34,086 nt of DNA from Nitrospiraceae bacterium (GCA_003599505.1 QZKO01000008.1:1-34086); one strand, 5' to 3'. Positions 7,267 through 15,727 are shown, counted from the stretch's first letter. Numbers and translations are program-made. The notes: generated by a model from the letters alone, not told the origin.

Positions 7267-9744
7267 ATGAAGACCTTTCACTCCGACAAACGCAAATCAG
7301 GCATCCCGATAATCGGCGACCTGCCGTGGGGCAGTCACTTTTGCCAGTTTTACCAGACGAAGAAGGACCTGCTTGATGTATTTGTCCCTTACGTTAAGGC
7401 GGGACTGGAGAACAATGAGTTTTGCGTATGGGTCACTTCAAGGGCGCTCGGGGCTGAGGATGTGAAGAGGGCCCTTAAGAAAGCCGTGCCCCATTTTGAA
7501 AAATATGCAAAGAACGGGCAGATACAGTTGGTCCCCTCCAGCCGTTGTCATGCAGTAAAGGGGCGGGATGCAAGAGGCAAGGGGCAAGAGAGCAAGGTCA
7601 TCGGCTCACTGGTTGATAAGGCCGTCTCCGGCGGTTTTGAGGGCCTCAGACTTGCTTGCGGCTCTTGCCTTACAAAGAAGGACGGCAAGGCCTTCACATG
7701 CGGGTCCGAAGTTATAAGCAAACATAACGCGCTCGCGGTCTTTGCATATCCCCGCGACAGGTTTGACGCGATCGGGCTTATGGAGGTCGTAAAGAACCAC
7801 CGGCTTGCCCTCCTGAAGAATGCGGGAAAGTGGGAAGTCCTCGAAAGCTCGGAGGCGCGCACCGTAAAGGACGCCCTGAAGAGGAGCGAGGAAAAGCTGC
7901 ACTCCCTCTTCAGATATATGTCTGAAGGGTTTGCCTATCACAGGATTGTGCTCGATGCGAAGGGGAAGCCCTGCGACTATATATTCCTTGAGGTCAACGA
8001 GGCCTTTGAGAGGCTAACCGGTCTTAAAGGGAAAGACGTCATCGGCAAAAAGGTAACGGAAGCCCTTCCCGGGATAGAGAAAGACCCCGCGGACTGGATA
8101 GGGAGATACGGCAAGGTCGCGCTGACCGGAAAGCCAGCGCAGTTTGAGAGCTGGTCAGGGCCGCTTAAACAGTGGTTTTCGATTTCCGCCTTCAGCCCTC
8201 ACAAGGGCTATTTCGCCGTGACCTTCAGTGACATTACGGAGCGCAAGCAATATGAAGATGAACTTATCCGCGCCAGAAAAGAGTGGGAGCGGACCTTCGA
8301 CAGCGTTCCCGACATGATAGCTCTCCTCGATAATAAACACCGGATCATGCGGGTCAACCGCGCAATGGCGGACAAATTGGGACTTAAGGCCGAAGAATGT
8401 ATCGGCCTGCCGTGCTACAAATACGTGCATGGTCTGTCGGCGCCGCCTGACTTCTGTCCCCATACATACACCCTGAAAGACGGCTGCCAGCATATGTTTC
8501 AATTAAATGAGGAAAGGCTCGGCGGCGACATGCTGGTCAGCACTACCCCGATTTTAAACGAACAGGGGGTGACAACCGGCTCCGTGCATGTGGCGAGAAA
8601 TATCTCCGAGCTGAAAAAGGCGGAGAAATCGCTCCGGTATACCCTTGATGAATTGCGGCAGAGTGAACAGCGTCTGAACAGGTCGCAGGAGATCGCCCAT
8701 CTCGGCAGTTGGGAGCTGGACCTCGTGAACAACCATCTGTACTGGTCTGATGAAGTCTACCGGATATTCGGCCTCAGGCCGCAGGAATTCGGCGCGTCCT
8801 ATGAAGCGTTCCTGGAAGTTGTGCACCCTGACGATCGCGCGGCAGTCGATGAAGCATATTCCGGATCGCTGCGCGAAGGAAGGGACAGCTACGAGATAGA
8901 GCACCGCATTGTGAGAAAGGCAACGGGCGAAGTAAGGACCGTCCATGAAAAATGCGAACATTCCAGAGACGGGCACGGCCGGATTATACGGTCCGCCGGG
9001 ATGGTCCATGACATAACTGAACGCAAGCAACTGGAAAAAGAGCGCGAAAGGCTGATTTCAGAGCTTGAGAGGTCTAACACAGAGCTGGAGCAGTTTGCCT
9101 ACATCGCTTCCCATGACCTTCAGGAGCCGCTCCGTATGGTCTCAAACTACGTGCAGCTTATCAGCAAGCGCTATAAAGACAGGCTGGACAGGGACGCCGA
9201 TGAGTTCATCGACTATGTGGTGAAAGGGACGGCCCATATGCAGACGCTCCTTAATGACCTCCTGACATACTCGCGGGCGGGTTCAGCCGCCGGGTCTTTT
9301 GCGCTGACCGACCTCAGCTCCGCGCTTAGCAGGGCGACTGTAAATCTCAAGCCCCTGATTGACGAAAGCCGCGCGGAAATAAGACATGAAGACCTTCCCG
9401 CCGTTTACGCTGATGAAGTGCAGATGGCCCAGATATTCCAGAACCTCATAAGCAATGCCATAAAGTTCCGGAGCAATGGACCGCCGCGTGTTAATATATC
9501 CGCGGACCTGGTGAATAACGAATGGATTGTCCGCGTCAGCGACAGCGGCATCGGGATCGACCCGAAATATTCTGAAAGGATATTTCACATATTCAAGCGT
9601 ATCCATTCGAGGGAAAAATATGAAGGCACCGGCATCGGCCTGGCAATATGCAAGAAGATAGTGGAAAGGCACGGCGGACGCATATGGGTTGAATCAGAGC
9701 CGGGGAAGGGCTCGACGTTTTGTTTTACGCTTAGGGTAAAATAA
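7267..9744 (+). CDS. MEDS-PAS-PAS-PAS hybrid sensor histidine kinase
   Basis: An in-frame GTG/ATG extension back to 7123 would overlap the upstream gene, so the ATG at 7267 (825 aa) is chosen because the MEDS fold starts at GDLPWGSHFCQFY. Domains are MEDS (1-190), PAS 1 (about 207-328), a Cys/His-containing PAS 2 (about 338-450) with CYKYVHGLSAPPDFCPH, PAS 3 of the PAS_3 type (about 465-588), HisKA (IASHDLQEPLRM, His616) and HATPase (about 715-825) with VSDSGIGID and GTGIGLAICKK. All catalytic kinase motifs are present. No membrane segments are seen, so it should be a cytoplasmic multi-input kinase. The start codon lies flush against a 9-bp repeat with no Shine-Dalgarno site. A purine-rich 7-bp repeat run lies in the MEDS linker at 7570-7597. 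The likely output is the single-domain receiver immediately downstream. Confidence 0.93.
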   Translation: MKTFHSDKRKSGIPIIGDLPWGSHFCQFYQTKKDLLDVFVPYVKAGLENNEFCVWVTSRALGAEDVKRALKKAVPHFEKYAKNGQIQLVPSSRCHAVKGRDARGKGQESKVIGSLVDKAVSGGFEGLRLACGSCLTKKDGKAFTCGSEVISKHNALAVFAYPRDRFDAIGLMEVVKNHRLALLKNAGKWEVLESSEARTVKDALKRSEEKLHSLFRYMSEGFAYHRIVLDAKGKPCDYIFLEVNEAFERLTGLKGKDVIGKKVTEALPGIEKDPADWIGRYGKVALTGKPAQFESWSGPLKQWFSISAFSPHKGYFAVTFSDITERKQYEDELIRARKEWERTFDSVPDMIALLDNKHRIMRVNRAMADKLGLKAEECIGLPCYKYVHGLSAPPDFCPHTYTLKDGCQHMFQLNEERLGGDMLVSTTPILNEQGVTTGSVHVARNISELKKAEKSLRYTLDELRQSEQRLNRSQEIAHLGSWELDLVNNHLYWSDEVYRIFGLRPQEFGASYEAFLEVVHPDDRAAVDEAYSGSLREGRDSYEIEHRIVRKATGEVRTVHEKCEHSRDGHGRIIRSAGMVHDITERKQLEKERERLISELERSNTELEQFAYIASHDLQEPLRMVSNYVQLISKRYKDRLDRDADEFIDYVVKGTAHMQTLLNDLLTYSRAGSAAGSFALTDLSSALSRATVNLKPLIDESRAEIRHEDLPAVYADEVQMAQIFQNLISNAIKFRSNGPPRVNISADLVNNEWIVRVSDSGIGIDPKYSERIFHIFKRIHSREKYEGTGIGLAICKKIVERHGGRIWVESEPGKGSTFCFTLRVK
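7570..7597 (+). repeat. 7-bp degenerate repeat inside MEDS coding region
   Basis: Heptamers GCAAGAG, GCAAGGG and GCAAGAG, then AGCAAGG, run in tandem. They encode a charged ARGKGQESK linker that differs from the aligned part of the upstream MEDS paralogue, so the repeat appears to have expanded in a tolerant loop. Confidence 0.5.
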
Positions 9745-9776
9745 GTCATATAAGTCATATACGACCTATCACAGAC
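9744..9776 (+). repeat. 9-bp degenerate tandem repeat after MEDS kinase gene
   Basis: AGTCATATA occurs twice in tandem followed by CGACCTATCACAGACA. It matches the element after the paralogous kinase gene at 6602, so gene end and repeat seem to have been duplicated together. Confidence 0.65.
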
Positions 9777-9811
9777 AAGAAAAGCGGTGAATAAAAAGGA
9801 GAGAACAACAG

Positions 9812-10255
9812 ATGAACAATGTGCCATTGAACCCGATTGAAGTCCTGCTCGTGGAAGACAACCCCGGAGACGTGCGCCTGATGCAGGAGGCGCTGAAGGA
9901 CTCCAAGGTCCACAACAACCTGCACGTTGTATATGACGGAGAAAACGCGATGTCGTTTCTCCGCCGTGAAGGCGTATACTCAGGCGCCCCGGAGCCGAAC
10001 CTCATTATGCTCGACCTGAACCTCCCGGGAAAAGACGGCCGCGAGGTCCTTGATGAAATCAAGAACGACCCCGGCCTCAAACATATCCCGGTGGTGATTG
10101 TGACCACTTCAGCGGCCGAGCAGGACATCCTGAAAAGCTACCGCCTGCACGCAAACTGTTATGTCACAAAACCGGTAAACCTCGACCAGTTTATAAAAGT
10201 AGTGCACGCCATCGAGGACTTCTGGTTCTCTATAGTCAAGCTGCCCAGGAAGTGA
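9812..10255 (+). CDS. Single-domain response regulator, Rcp1-like
   Basis: The 147-aa protein is a lone receiver domain with [13 protein letters not shown], the phosphoacceptor loop [12 protein letters not shown], the switch residues VTTSA and CYVTKPVNL. The extended loop after the first helices ([15 protein letters not shown]) is typical of the Rcp1 group, which pairs with phytochrome-like and PAS kinases. There is no output domain, so it should act as a phosphate shuttle or protein-binding switch. The ATG has a good Shine-Dalgarno site (AAAGGAG, about 11 bases upstream). Its position directly after the MEDS-PAS kinase and before two REC-headed proteins makes it the probable target of that kinase; this is inference from context. 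Confidence 0.93.
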   Translation: MNNVPLNPIEVLLVEDNPGDVRLMQEALKDSKVHNNLHVVYDGENAMSFLRREGVYSGAPEPNLIMLDLNLPGKDGREVLDEIKNDPGLKHIPVVIVTTSAAEQDILKSYRLHANCYVTKPVNLDQFIKVVHAIEDFWFSIVKLPRK

Positions 10256-10273
10256 TATGATGTTTTAAGTAAT

Positions 10274-12322
10274 ATGACCGCGAAAAAAATTAACATACTC
10301 CTTATCGAGGACAACCCCGGCGACGTGAGGCTTATCCGGGAAATGTTAGGCAGGTCGGAGCTGGCGTATTCGCTCGAGCACGCCGGCACTCTTACCGACG
10401 GCCTTGCAAGACTTAAAGGACATATCTATGACGTCATACTGCTGGACATGAGTCTTCCCGACGGCAGCGGTCTCGACTCCGTCCCCGAGATCAAGAAAGT
10501 GGCGCCGAAGATGCCTATAGTGATGCTCACCGGGCTTGACGATGAAGAGACGGCTGTTTCCGCGCTCCAGCTCGGCGTCCAGGACTACCTGCTGAAGGAC
10601 CGGATAGACAGGACCCTTCTTCTGCGTTCGCTGCGGTACGCTGTGGAGCGCAAGCGGATCCTTGACGCGCTTGCCGAGTCTGAAGGCAAGTACAAAAACC
10701 TCGTGGACAACTCCCTTGCGGGGGTATTCAAGACCAACCTCGAAGGCGAAATCCTGTTTGCGAATAATGCCCTGGCAAGGATGCTCGAATATGAATCGCC
10801 CGGGGATTTAATCTCGCTCGGGGCGCTCTCCATATATAAGACGCCGAAAGACAGAAAAAACCTTATCGACAGTCTGAAAAAAAGGGGGAAGGTCAGTAAT
10901 TTTGAAATGGAAGCGGTCACAAAGAACGGGAAAACGAGGAACCTGCTCCTCAGCGTGACCATCTACGGCGAGGTCCTTTCAGGGACTATGATAGACATCA
11001 CTGAGCGAAAACGGATGGAGGAGACCATAAAGCACCAGGCCTACCACGACCTCCTTACCGGCCTGCCCAACAGGCTCCTCTTTATAGACCACCTGAGGCT
11101 CGCGCTGGCCCGGGCGCACCGCGACAGGTATATAGTGGCGGTGATGTATCTGGACCTCGATAATTTCAAGGAGATAAACGATTCTCTCGGGCACTCGGCG
11201 GGCGACCAACTGCTGCAGGCGGTCTCCCGCAGGCTGAAGGCCTGCCTGCGTGAAAGCGACACCATTGCCCGCATCGGCGGGGACGAATATAACATCCTTT
11301 TGCCGAAGGCGGACCATGAAGAGGACATTGTTACTATAACCGACAAGATAATCGCGGCCTTCCGGCAGCCGTTTATACTCGACAGTCACCCGGTCCACAC
11401 ATCCACAAGTATCGGCGTCAGTCTTTTCCCTTCCGACGGAGATGACGCGGAAACACTGCTGAAAAGCGCGGACGCCGCGATGTACAGCGCCAAGAACGGG
11501 GGCCGGAACAATTACAGGTTTTATAATTCCGCCATGAACAGCCGCGTGCTCGAGCGGATGAGACTGATGAACCGCCTGCGGGGGGCCCTTAAGTCAGGGG
11601 AGCTCGCGGTCTACTACCAGCCGCAGGTAAGCCTGGATACAGGGCAAGTGCTTTGCGCCGAGGCGCTGGTGCGGTGGCGGCACCCGGAGATGGGCCTGCT
11701 GCAGCCCGCGCAGTTCATCCCCTTTGCCGAAGAAACAGGTCTTATCACAGAGGTGGATGAGTGGGTAATGCGCGCGGCCTGCGCCCAGGCCGGTGCCTGG
11801 CAGAAAGCAGGATATGCTCCCGTGTGCGTCATGGTGAATTATTCTTCCCGTCATTTTCAGAAGAGCGATTTTGCCGGGACCGTATCCGGGATCCTTCAGG
11901 AGACCGGCCTGGACCCGGTGTACCTCGGGATCGAAATCTCCGAACGCACGATGATGCAGGACGCGGAGCTTGCCGTACCGGGCCTCATGAAGCTTGCCGG
12001 CGACGGTGTCAGGCTTTGCATTGACGACTTCGGCACCGGCTGCTCATCGCTGCACTATCTGAAAAAACTGCCTGTCCAGGTCCTCAAAATAGACAGGTCC
12101 TTTATCAGCGGCTTCTCTGAAGACCCCGACTACAAGACCATAACGAATGCCGTAATCAACCTCGCCCGCGGCCTCAGGCTGAAAGTGGTCGCCGAAGGGG
12201 TTGAAAATGAGAACCAGCTCGCGTTCCTGCAGACCATCCGCTGCGACGAGGCCCAGGGATATCACTTCAGCAGGCCCGTGCCCGCGGAAGAATTCACGAG
12301 GTTTCTGAAACCGGCGGGTTAG
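10274..12322 (+). CDS. REC-PAS-GGDEF-EAL cyclic-di-GMP regulator
   Basis: The 682-aa protein has a receiver (about 1-125; [31 protein letters not shown]), a PAS domain (about 135-250), GGDEF (about 253-420) and EAL (about 430-678). The cyclase signature reads GGDEY (residues 335-339), a conservative variant, with an upstream RESD that fits the product-inhibition RxxD site. The EAL half keeps EALVRW, EISE, DDFGTG, KIDRSF, AEGVE and QGYHFS, so both synthesis and hydrolysis of cyclic-di-GMP are plausible. Phosphorylation of the receiver probably sets the balance. It starts 18 bases after the Rcp1-like gene with only a weak ribosome-binding site. It is the one clear second-messenger output in the island and presumably controls attachment, motility or matrix genes elsewhere. 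Confidence 0.94.
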   Translation: MTAKKINILLIEDNPGDVRLIREMLGRSELAYSLEHAGTLTDGLARLKGHIYDVILLDMSLPDGSGLDSVPEIKKVAPKMPIVMLTGLDDEETAVSALQLGVQDYLLKDRIDRTLLLRSLRYAVERKRILDALAESEGKYKNLVDNSLAGVFKTNLEGEILFANNALARMLEYESPGDLISLGALSIYKTPKDRKNLIDSLKKRGKVSNFEMEAVTKNGKTRNLLLSVTIYGEVLSGTMIDITERKRMEETIKHQAYHDLLTGLPNRLLFIDHLRLALARAHRDRYIVAVMYLDLDNFKEINDSLGHSAGDQLLQAVSRRLKACLRESDTIARIGGDEYNILLPKADHEEDIVTITDKIIAAFRQPFILDSHPVHTSTSIGVSLFPSDGDDAETLLKSADAAMYSAKNGGRNNYRFYNSAMNSRVLERMRLMNRLRGALKSGELAVYYQPQVSLDTGQVLCAEALVRWRHPEMGLLQPAQFIPFAEETGLITEVDEWVMRAACAQAGAWQKAGYAPVCVMVNYSSRHFQKSDFAGTVSGILQETGLDPVYLGIEISERTMMQDAELAVPGLMKLAGDGVRLCIDDFGTGCSSLHYLKKLPVQVLKIDRSFISGFSEDPDYKTITNAVINLARGLRLKVVAEGVENENQLAFLQTIRCDEAQGYHFSRPVPAEEFTRFLKPAG

Positions 12323-12325
12323 GAT

Positions 12326-14908
12326 ATGGAGAAAAAAGAAATAAAAGTCCTCATGATCGACGATAACCCCGGGGACGCGCGGCTCATCAGTGAAATGCTC
12401 GCGGAAACAACGCCCTCCTCTTATCTGTTTGCTCATTCCGTCACGCTTGCAGACGGCGTCAGGGCCCTGTCCGGAGCATCTTATGACGCGGTGCTTCTGG
12501 ACATCGGGCTTCCGGACAGCAGCGGTCTCAACTCTGTCACCGAGATCAAAAGAGCGGCGCCCAGGACCCCGGTAGTAATGCTGACTGGGCTTGATGATGA
12601 AGAAACGGCTGTTTCAGCCCTCAAGCTGGGGGTCCAGGATTACCTGGTAAAGGGGCAGATAGACAGCGGGCTGCTGGTCCGCTCCCTGCGTTACGCCATT
12701 GAACGCAAGCGTGTGGAGGCGGAGCTTCAGGAAAAACAGCATATTGTACAGCGCATTGCGGAGGCCACCCCGAATATCCTCTATATTTTTGATATTATTG
12801 AGCGCCGCCTTATCTACGCGAACAGCGGGCTGAACCTGCAGCTCGGTCATACGCCGGAAGGGCTCCGGCAAATGGGCGCTTCCCTGCTTCAGAATATTAT
12901 CCACACGGACGATTTACCTGAAGTTGCAAGCAGCCTCCGGAACGGATTAAGGTTGAAAGATGACGACGTCATGGACGTCACGCTCCGTGTCAGGCATGCC
13001 TCCGGAGAATGGCGCTGGCTCCACACAAGGAGTGTCGTATTCAGCAGGAACAGCGACGGCATTGTAAAAGAGGTGCTCGGCTCCGCGCAGGACATTACCG
13101 GGCAAAAGGCCGTTGAAAGCGAGCTCCGCAGGCACCGCGAAGAACTTATGGAGATTGTGGAAGAGCGCACCGCGGAGCTGCAAAAGAGCAATGAAGAGCT
13201 GGCGCTGGAAATCAGCGGGCGCGTGAAGACGGACCGCATCGTCAAAACGACAAACGAGCTCCTTAAACTTTTTCCGGCCAGGCGTTCGAGGAAAGACTAT
13301 CTGAAATCAGTGGTAAAGATAATCCGCGAATGGAGCGGCTGCCGCTGCGTGGGCATAAGGGTGCTGAATGAACGCGGAGAAATCCCGTATGAGCACTACG
13401 CCGGTTTCGGTCAGGACTTCTGGAAATCGGAAAACCGGCTTTCAATCAGTAAAGACCGCTGTGTCTGCATGAGGGTAATTTCAGGACAGCCTGAACCCGG
13501 GGGCGCCGCTGTACTGACTCAGGCGGGCTCATGGCATTGTGACAACACGTCCAGGTTCTTCCGGGAATTGCCGCCGGGAGACAAGATCAAGTACAGGAGG
13601 GTGTGTGAGATGAAAGGGTATAAATCGGTGGCTGTAGTCCCCGTCCGGTTTCTGGACAGGACGTTTGCCGCTATTCATCTTGCCGATGAAGAGGAAGGGA
13701 AGGTCCCCCTGGACATGATCGAGGCCCTTGAGACAATGACACCTCTGATCGGAGAGGCCATTCACAGGTTCAACATGGAAGATGAGCTGATGCAGAACTA
13801 CCTGTCGCTCCAGTCGGCCCTCGAGCTGCTTGAAAATGTCTTTTCAAATGTCCATGTGCTGATCGCGTACATGGATACGGGTTTCAATTTCATCACCGTG
13901 AACAATAAATACGCTGAAGCGGAAGGCCGGGAGCCGGCATTCTTTACAGGCAAAAACCACTTCGACCTGTATCCGGATGGAGAAAATGAGGCGATTTTCA
14001 GAAAGGTCGTCGAAACAGGCGAGCCTTATTACGCGAAGGCCGAACCCTTTGTCCGCACTGACGACCCTGAGAGGGGCACGACGTTCCGGGACTGGAGCCT
14101 GAAGGCCGTAAAAAACGCGGAAGGCAAGGTCGGCGGACTCGTCCTCAGCCTTATAGACGTAACCGAGAATATCACGCTCTATTCGGAGCTGATGCGCTCC
14201 GAGCACCTGGCTTCAATCGGCGAGCTTGCCGCGGGAGTGGCGCACGAAGTGAACAACCCGATAAACGGCATTATAAACTATGCCCAGATGCTGCTGAACA
14301 GGTGCAAGACGGACAGCAGGGATTATGATATAGCGGCCAGGATCATCAGGGAAAGCGACCGCATCGCCGGCATCGTAAAAAGCCTTCTCTCGTTCGCGCG
14401 CGGAAGCGGCGGGGAAAAAAGGCCTGTTCAGGTCAGCGAGATATTGTCCGAGTCCCTGACGCTGACCGAGGCGCAGTTAAAAAAGGACGGGATATCCCTT
14501 GAGATCGTCATCCCGCCGGACCTGCCCCGGATTTTTGCGCAGCCCCAGCAAATCGAGCAGGTGATGCTGAACCTCATCAGCAATGCCTGCCACGCGCTGA
14601 ACAGGAAATATCCTGAAAAGCACGCTGAAAAGATAATAAGGGTTTCCGCGGGCCGGTTGACGGCTGATGACGGACGCTTTGTGAGGATAACGTTTCAGGA
14701 CAACGGCATCGGCATACCGGAGGGGATAAGGGACAGGATAATGGACCCTTTTTTCACGACAAAATCCGCGGAAGGCACCGGGCTGGGTCTCAGCATAAGC
14801 CACGGCATTATCAGCGACCACGGCGGCAGGATTAAAATAGAGAGTAATGAGGGGGAGTTCACCAGAGTCATCATGGATCTGCCCGCAGATAACAGGCAAG
14901 AGGCATGA
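12326..14908 (+). CDS. REC-PAS-GAF-PAS sensor histidine kinase (NtrB-like kinase core)
   Basis: The ATG lies 3 bases after the previous stop, implying translational coupling. The 860-aa product contains a receiver (about 1-125; VLMIDDNPGDARL, VLLDIGLPDSSG), a PAS domain (about 140-265), a coiled coil (RTAELQKSNEEL), a Cys-rich GAF-like domain (about 305-480) with CRCVG, DRCVCMRV and SWHCDNTSRFF, a second PAS (about 500-615), HisKA with AAGVAHEVNNPINGI (His640) and HATPase with MLNLISNACHAL, FQDNGIGIP and GTGLGLSISHG. The kinase core resembles NtrB/HWE-like classical kinases and differs from the IASHDLQEPLR type of the two kinases upstream. Its receiver is close in sequence to that of the GGDEF-EAL protein (shared LTGLDDEETAVSAL), indicating a paralogous domain. 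No partner DNA-binding regulator is encoded nearby. It closes the signalling island. Confidence 0.93.
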   Translation: MEKKEIKVLMIDDNPGDARLISEMLAETTPSSYLFAHSVTLADGVRALSGASYDAVLLDIGLPDSSGLNSVTEIKRAAPRTPVVMLTGLDDEETAVSALKLGVQDYLVKGQIDSGLLVRSLRYAIERKRVEAELQEKQHIVQRIAEATPNILYIFDIIERRLIYANSGLNLQLGHTPEGLRQMGASLLQNIIHTDDLPEVASSLRNGLRLKDDDVMDVTLRVRHASGEWRWLHTRSVVFSRNSDGIVKEVLGSAQDITGQKAVESELRRHREELMEIVEERTAELQKSNEELALEISGRVKTDRIVKTTNELLKLFPARRSRKDYLKSVVKIIREWSGCRCVGIRVLNERGEIPYEHYAGFGQDFWKSENRLSISKDRCVCMRVISGQPEPGGAAVLTQAGSWHCDNTSRFFRELPPGDKIKYRRVCEMKGYKSVAVVPVRFLDRTFAAIHLADEEEGKVPLDMIEALETMTPLIGEAIHRFNMEDELMQNYLSLQSALELLENVFSNVHVLIAYMDTGFNFITVNNKYAEAEGREPAFFTGKNHFDLYPDGENEAIFRKVVETGEPYYAKAEPFVRTDDPERGTTFRDWSLKAVKNAEGKVGGLVLSLIDVTENITLYSELMRSEHLASIGELAAGVAHEVNNPINGIINYAQMLLNRCKTDSRDYDIAARIIRESDRIAGIVKSLLSFARGSGGEKRPVQVSEILSESLTLTEAQLKKDGISLEIVIPPDLPRIFAQPQQIEQVMLNLISNACHALNRKYPEKHAEKIIRVSAGRLTADDGRFVRITFQDNGIGIPEGIRDRIMDPFFTTKSAEGTGLGLSISHGIISDHGGRIKIESNEGEFTRVIMDLPADNRQEA

Positions 14909-14943
14909 GTGGTTAGCCTTTAGCCATTAGCCTTTCGCCTTTT
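14909..14943 (+). repeat. 7-bp degenerate tandem repeat
   Basis: Five in-phase heptamers follow the stop codon: GTGGTTA, GCCTTTA, GCCATTA, GCCTTTC and GCCTTTT. This is the same GCNNNTA style as the array between frr and gap at 21949. Confidence 0.7.
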
Positions 14944-14977
14944 GTTGTATAAAGAAAATTAATAGCCTCATTCTTTC

Positions 14978-15006
14978 TTGACAAACGGCCTGTCAGGATT
15001 TAAGAT
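14978..15006 (+). promoter_or_regulatory. Sigma70-like promoter of the sulfur-relay operon
   Basis: A perfect -35 box TTGACA (14978-14983) and a -10 box TAAGAT (15001-15006) are separated by exactly 17 bases. The predicted transcript would have a leader of about 45 bases before the ATG at 15059 and a strong Shine-Dalgarno AGGAGG. Confidence 0.75.
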
Positions 15007-15058
15007 TATAAATCTTTTTTTTAACTCCCATTTAATCTGATTCAGGAGGTAAATAAAC

Positions 15059-15352
15059 ATGAAATTAGCTGTCTTTGTCAGTGATTACAGATTGAATGTC
15101 GACACACTGGACCGGCTGAAAGCCGAAAAGCTCGGCATCATTCTTGTTCAGAACGGCGTCTATCACGCAACCGCCAAGGAAAACGGGGCCGCTTCATCCC
15201 TGCTGAACAAATCAGCGGACTTTTATGCCCTGAGCGATGACCTCGAGACAAGGGGCCTGAGCGCGGCTGTAAACAGCAAAGTAAAGGTCATAAGCTACGG
15301 CGACATAGTAGACCTTATGTTCAATGAATATGATAAAAACGTTTGGTTATAG
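15059..15352 (+). CDS. TusB/DsrH-like sulfur relay protein
   Basis: The 97-aa product has the TusB/DsrH pattern: a hydrophobic start, LGIILVQNGVYHA, then FYALSDDLETRGL and a C-terminal ISYGDIVDLMFN with an aromatic residue near the end (NVWL). The start is fixed by AGGAGG at 15044-15049. In the TusBCD/DsrEFH complex this subunit joins the D and C subunits in a heterohexamer that passes persulfide sulfur from TusA to TusE or DsrC. This copy contains no cysteine at all, so it is presumably structural rather than a sulfur carrier. It is first in a B-D-C-A order, different from E. coli tusDCB and from the dsrEFH order of sulfur oxidizers. Confidence 0.8.
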   Translation: MKLAVFVSDYRLNVDTLDRLKAEKLGIILVQNGVYHATAKENGAASSLLNKSADFYALSDDLETRGLSAAVNSKVKVISYGDIVDLMFNEYDKNVWL

Positions 15353-15367
15353 GGAGGTATAAAATCA

Positions 15368-15727
15368 ATGGGAAAGCTTACTATCGGATGTTTTTCTTCT
15401 CTTGTAGGTTCAATGAGCCTTGATTTCTCGGTCAAGCTTGCGTCCGCGGCTATTGAAAAAGGGCACAAGGTGGACTTCTGGGTTTCGGGCAACGCCACCA
15501 TGCTCTCAATTAAAGGGCAGAGGGCTTTCAAGGATTATTCAGCTCTTATGAAGCCGGTCCAGGAATTAATGGGAAAGGGACTTTCCATTACAGCCTGCGA
15601 GGCCTGCGCAGAGGCAAGAGGATATCATAAGGACAATACAATTGAAAATTTCAAGAGGCACAGCATGGACTGGTACCTTGCGAGCGCGTTTGACGCAGAC
15701 AGGGTGTTTCATATAGGAGGTGAATAG
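15368..15727 (+). CDS. TusD/DsrE-like sulfurtransferase subunit
   Basis: The 119-aa protein matches the DsrE/TusD family: a first strand TIGCFSSLVG, a helix LDFSVKLASAAIEKGH, VDFWVSGNATML and the segment GLSITACEACAEARGY, which places cysteines where TusD and DsrE carry their conserved sulfur-accepting Cys. In the family this residue holds a persulfide received from TusA. The gene lies 15 bases after the TusB-like gene, with GGGAGG upstream of the ATG, and ends just before the TusC-like gene, so the three should be co-translated into one complex. Whether it serves tRNA 2-thiolation or dissimilatory sulfur metabolism cannot be settled here because no TusE/DsrC gene is in the window. Confidence 0.82.
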   Translation: MGKLTIGCFSSLVGSMSLDFSVKLASAAIEKGHKVDFWVSGNATMLSIKGQRAFKDYSALMKPVQELMGKGLSITACEACAEARGYHKDNTIENFKRHSMDWYLASAFDADRVFHIGGE

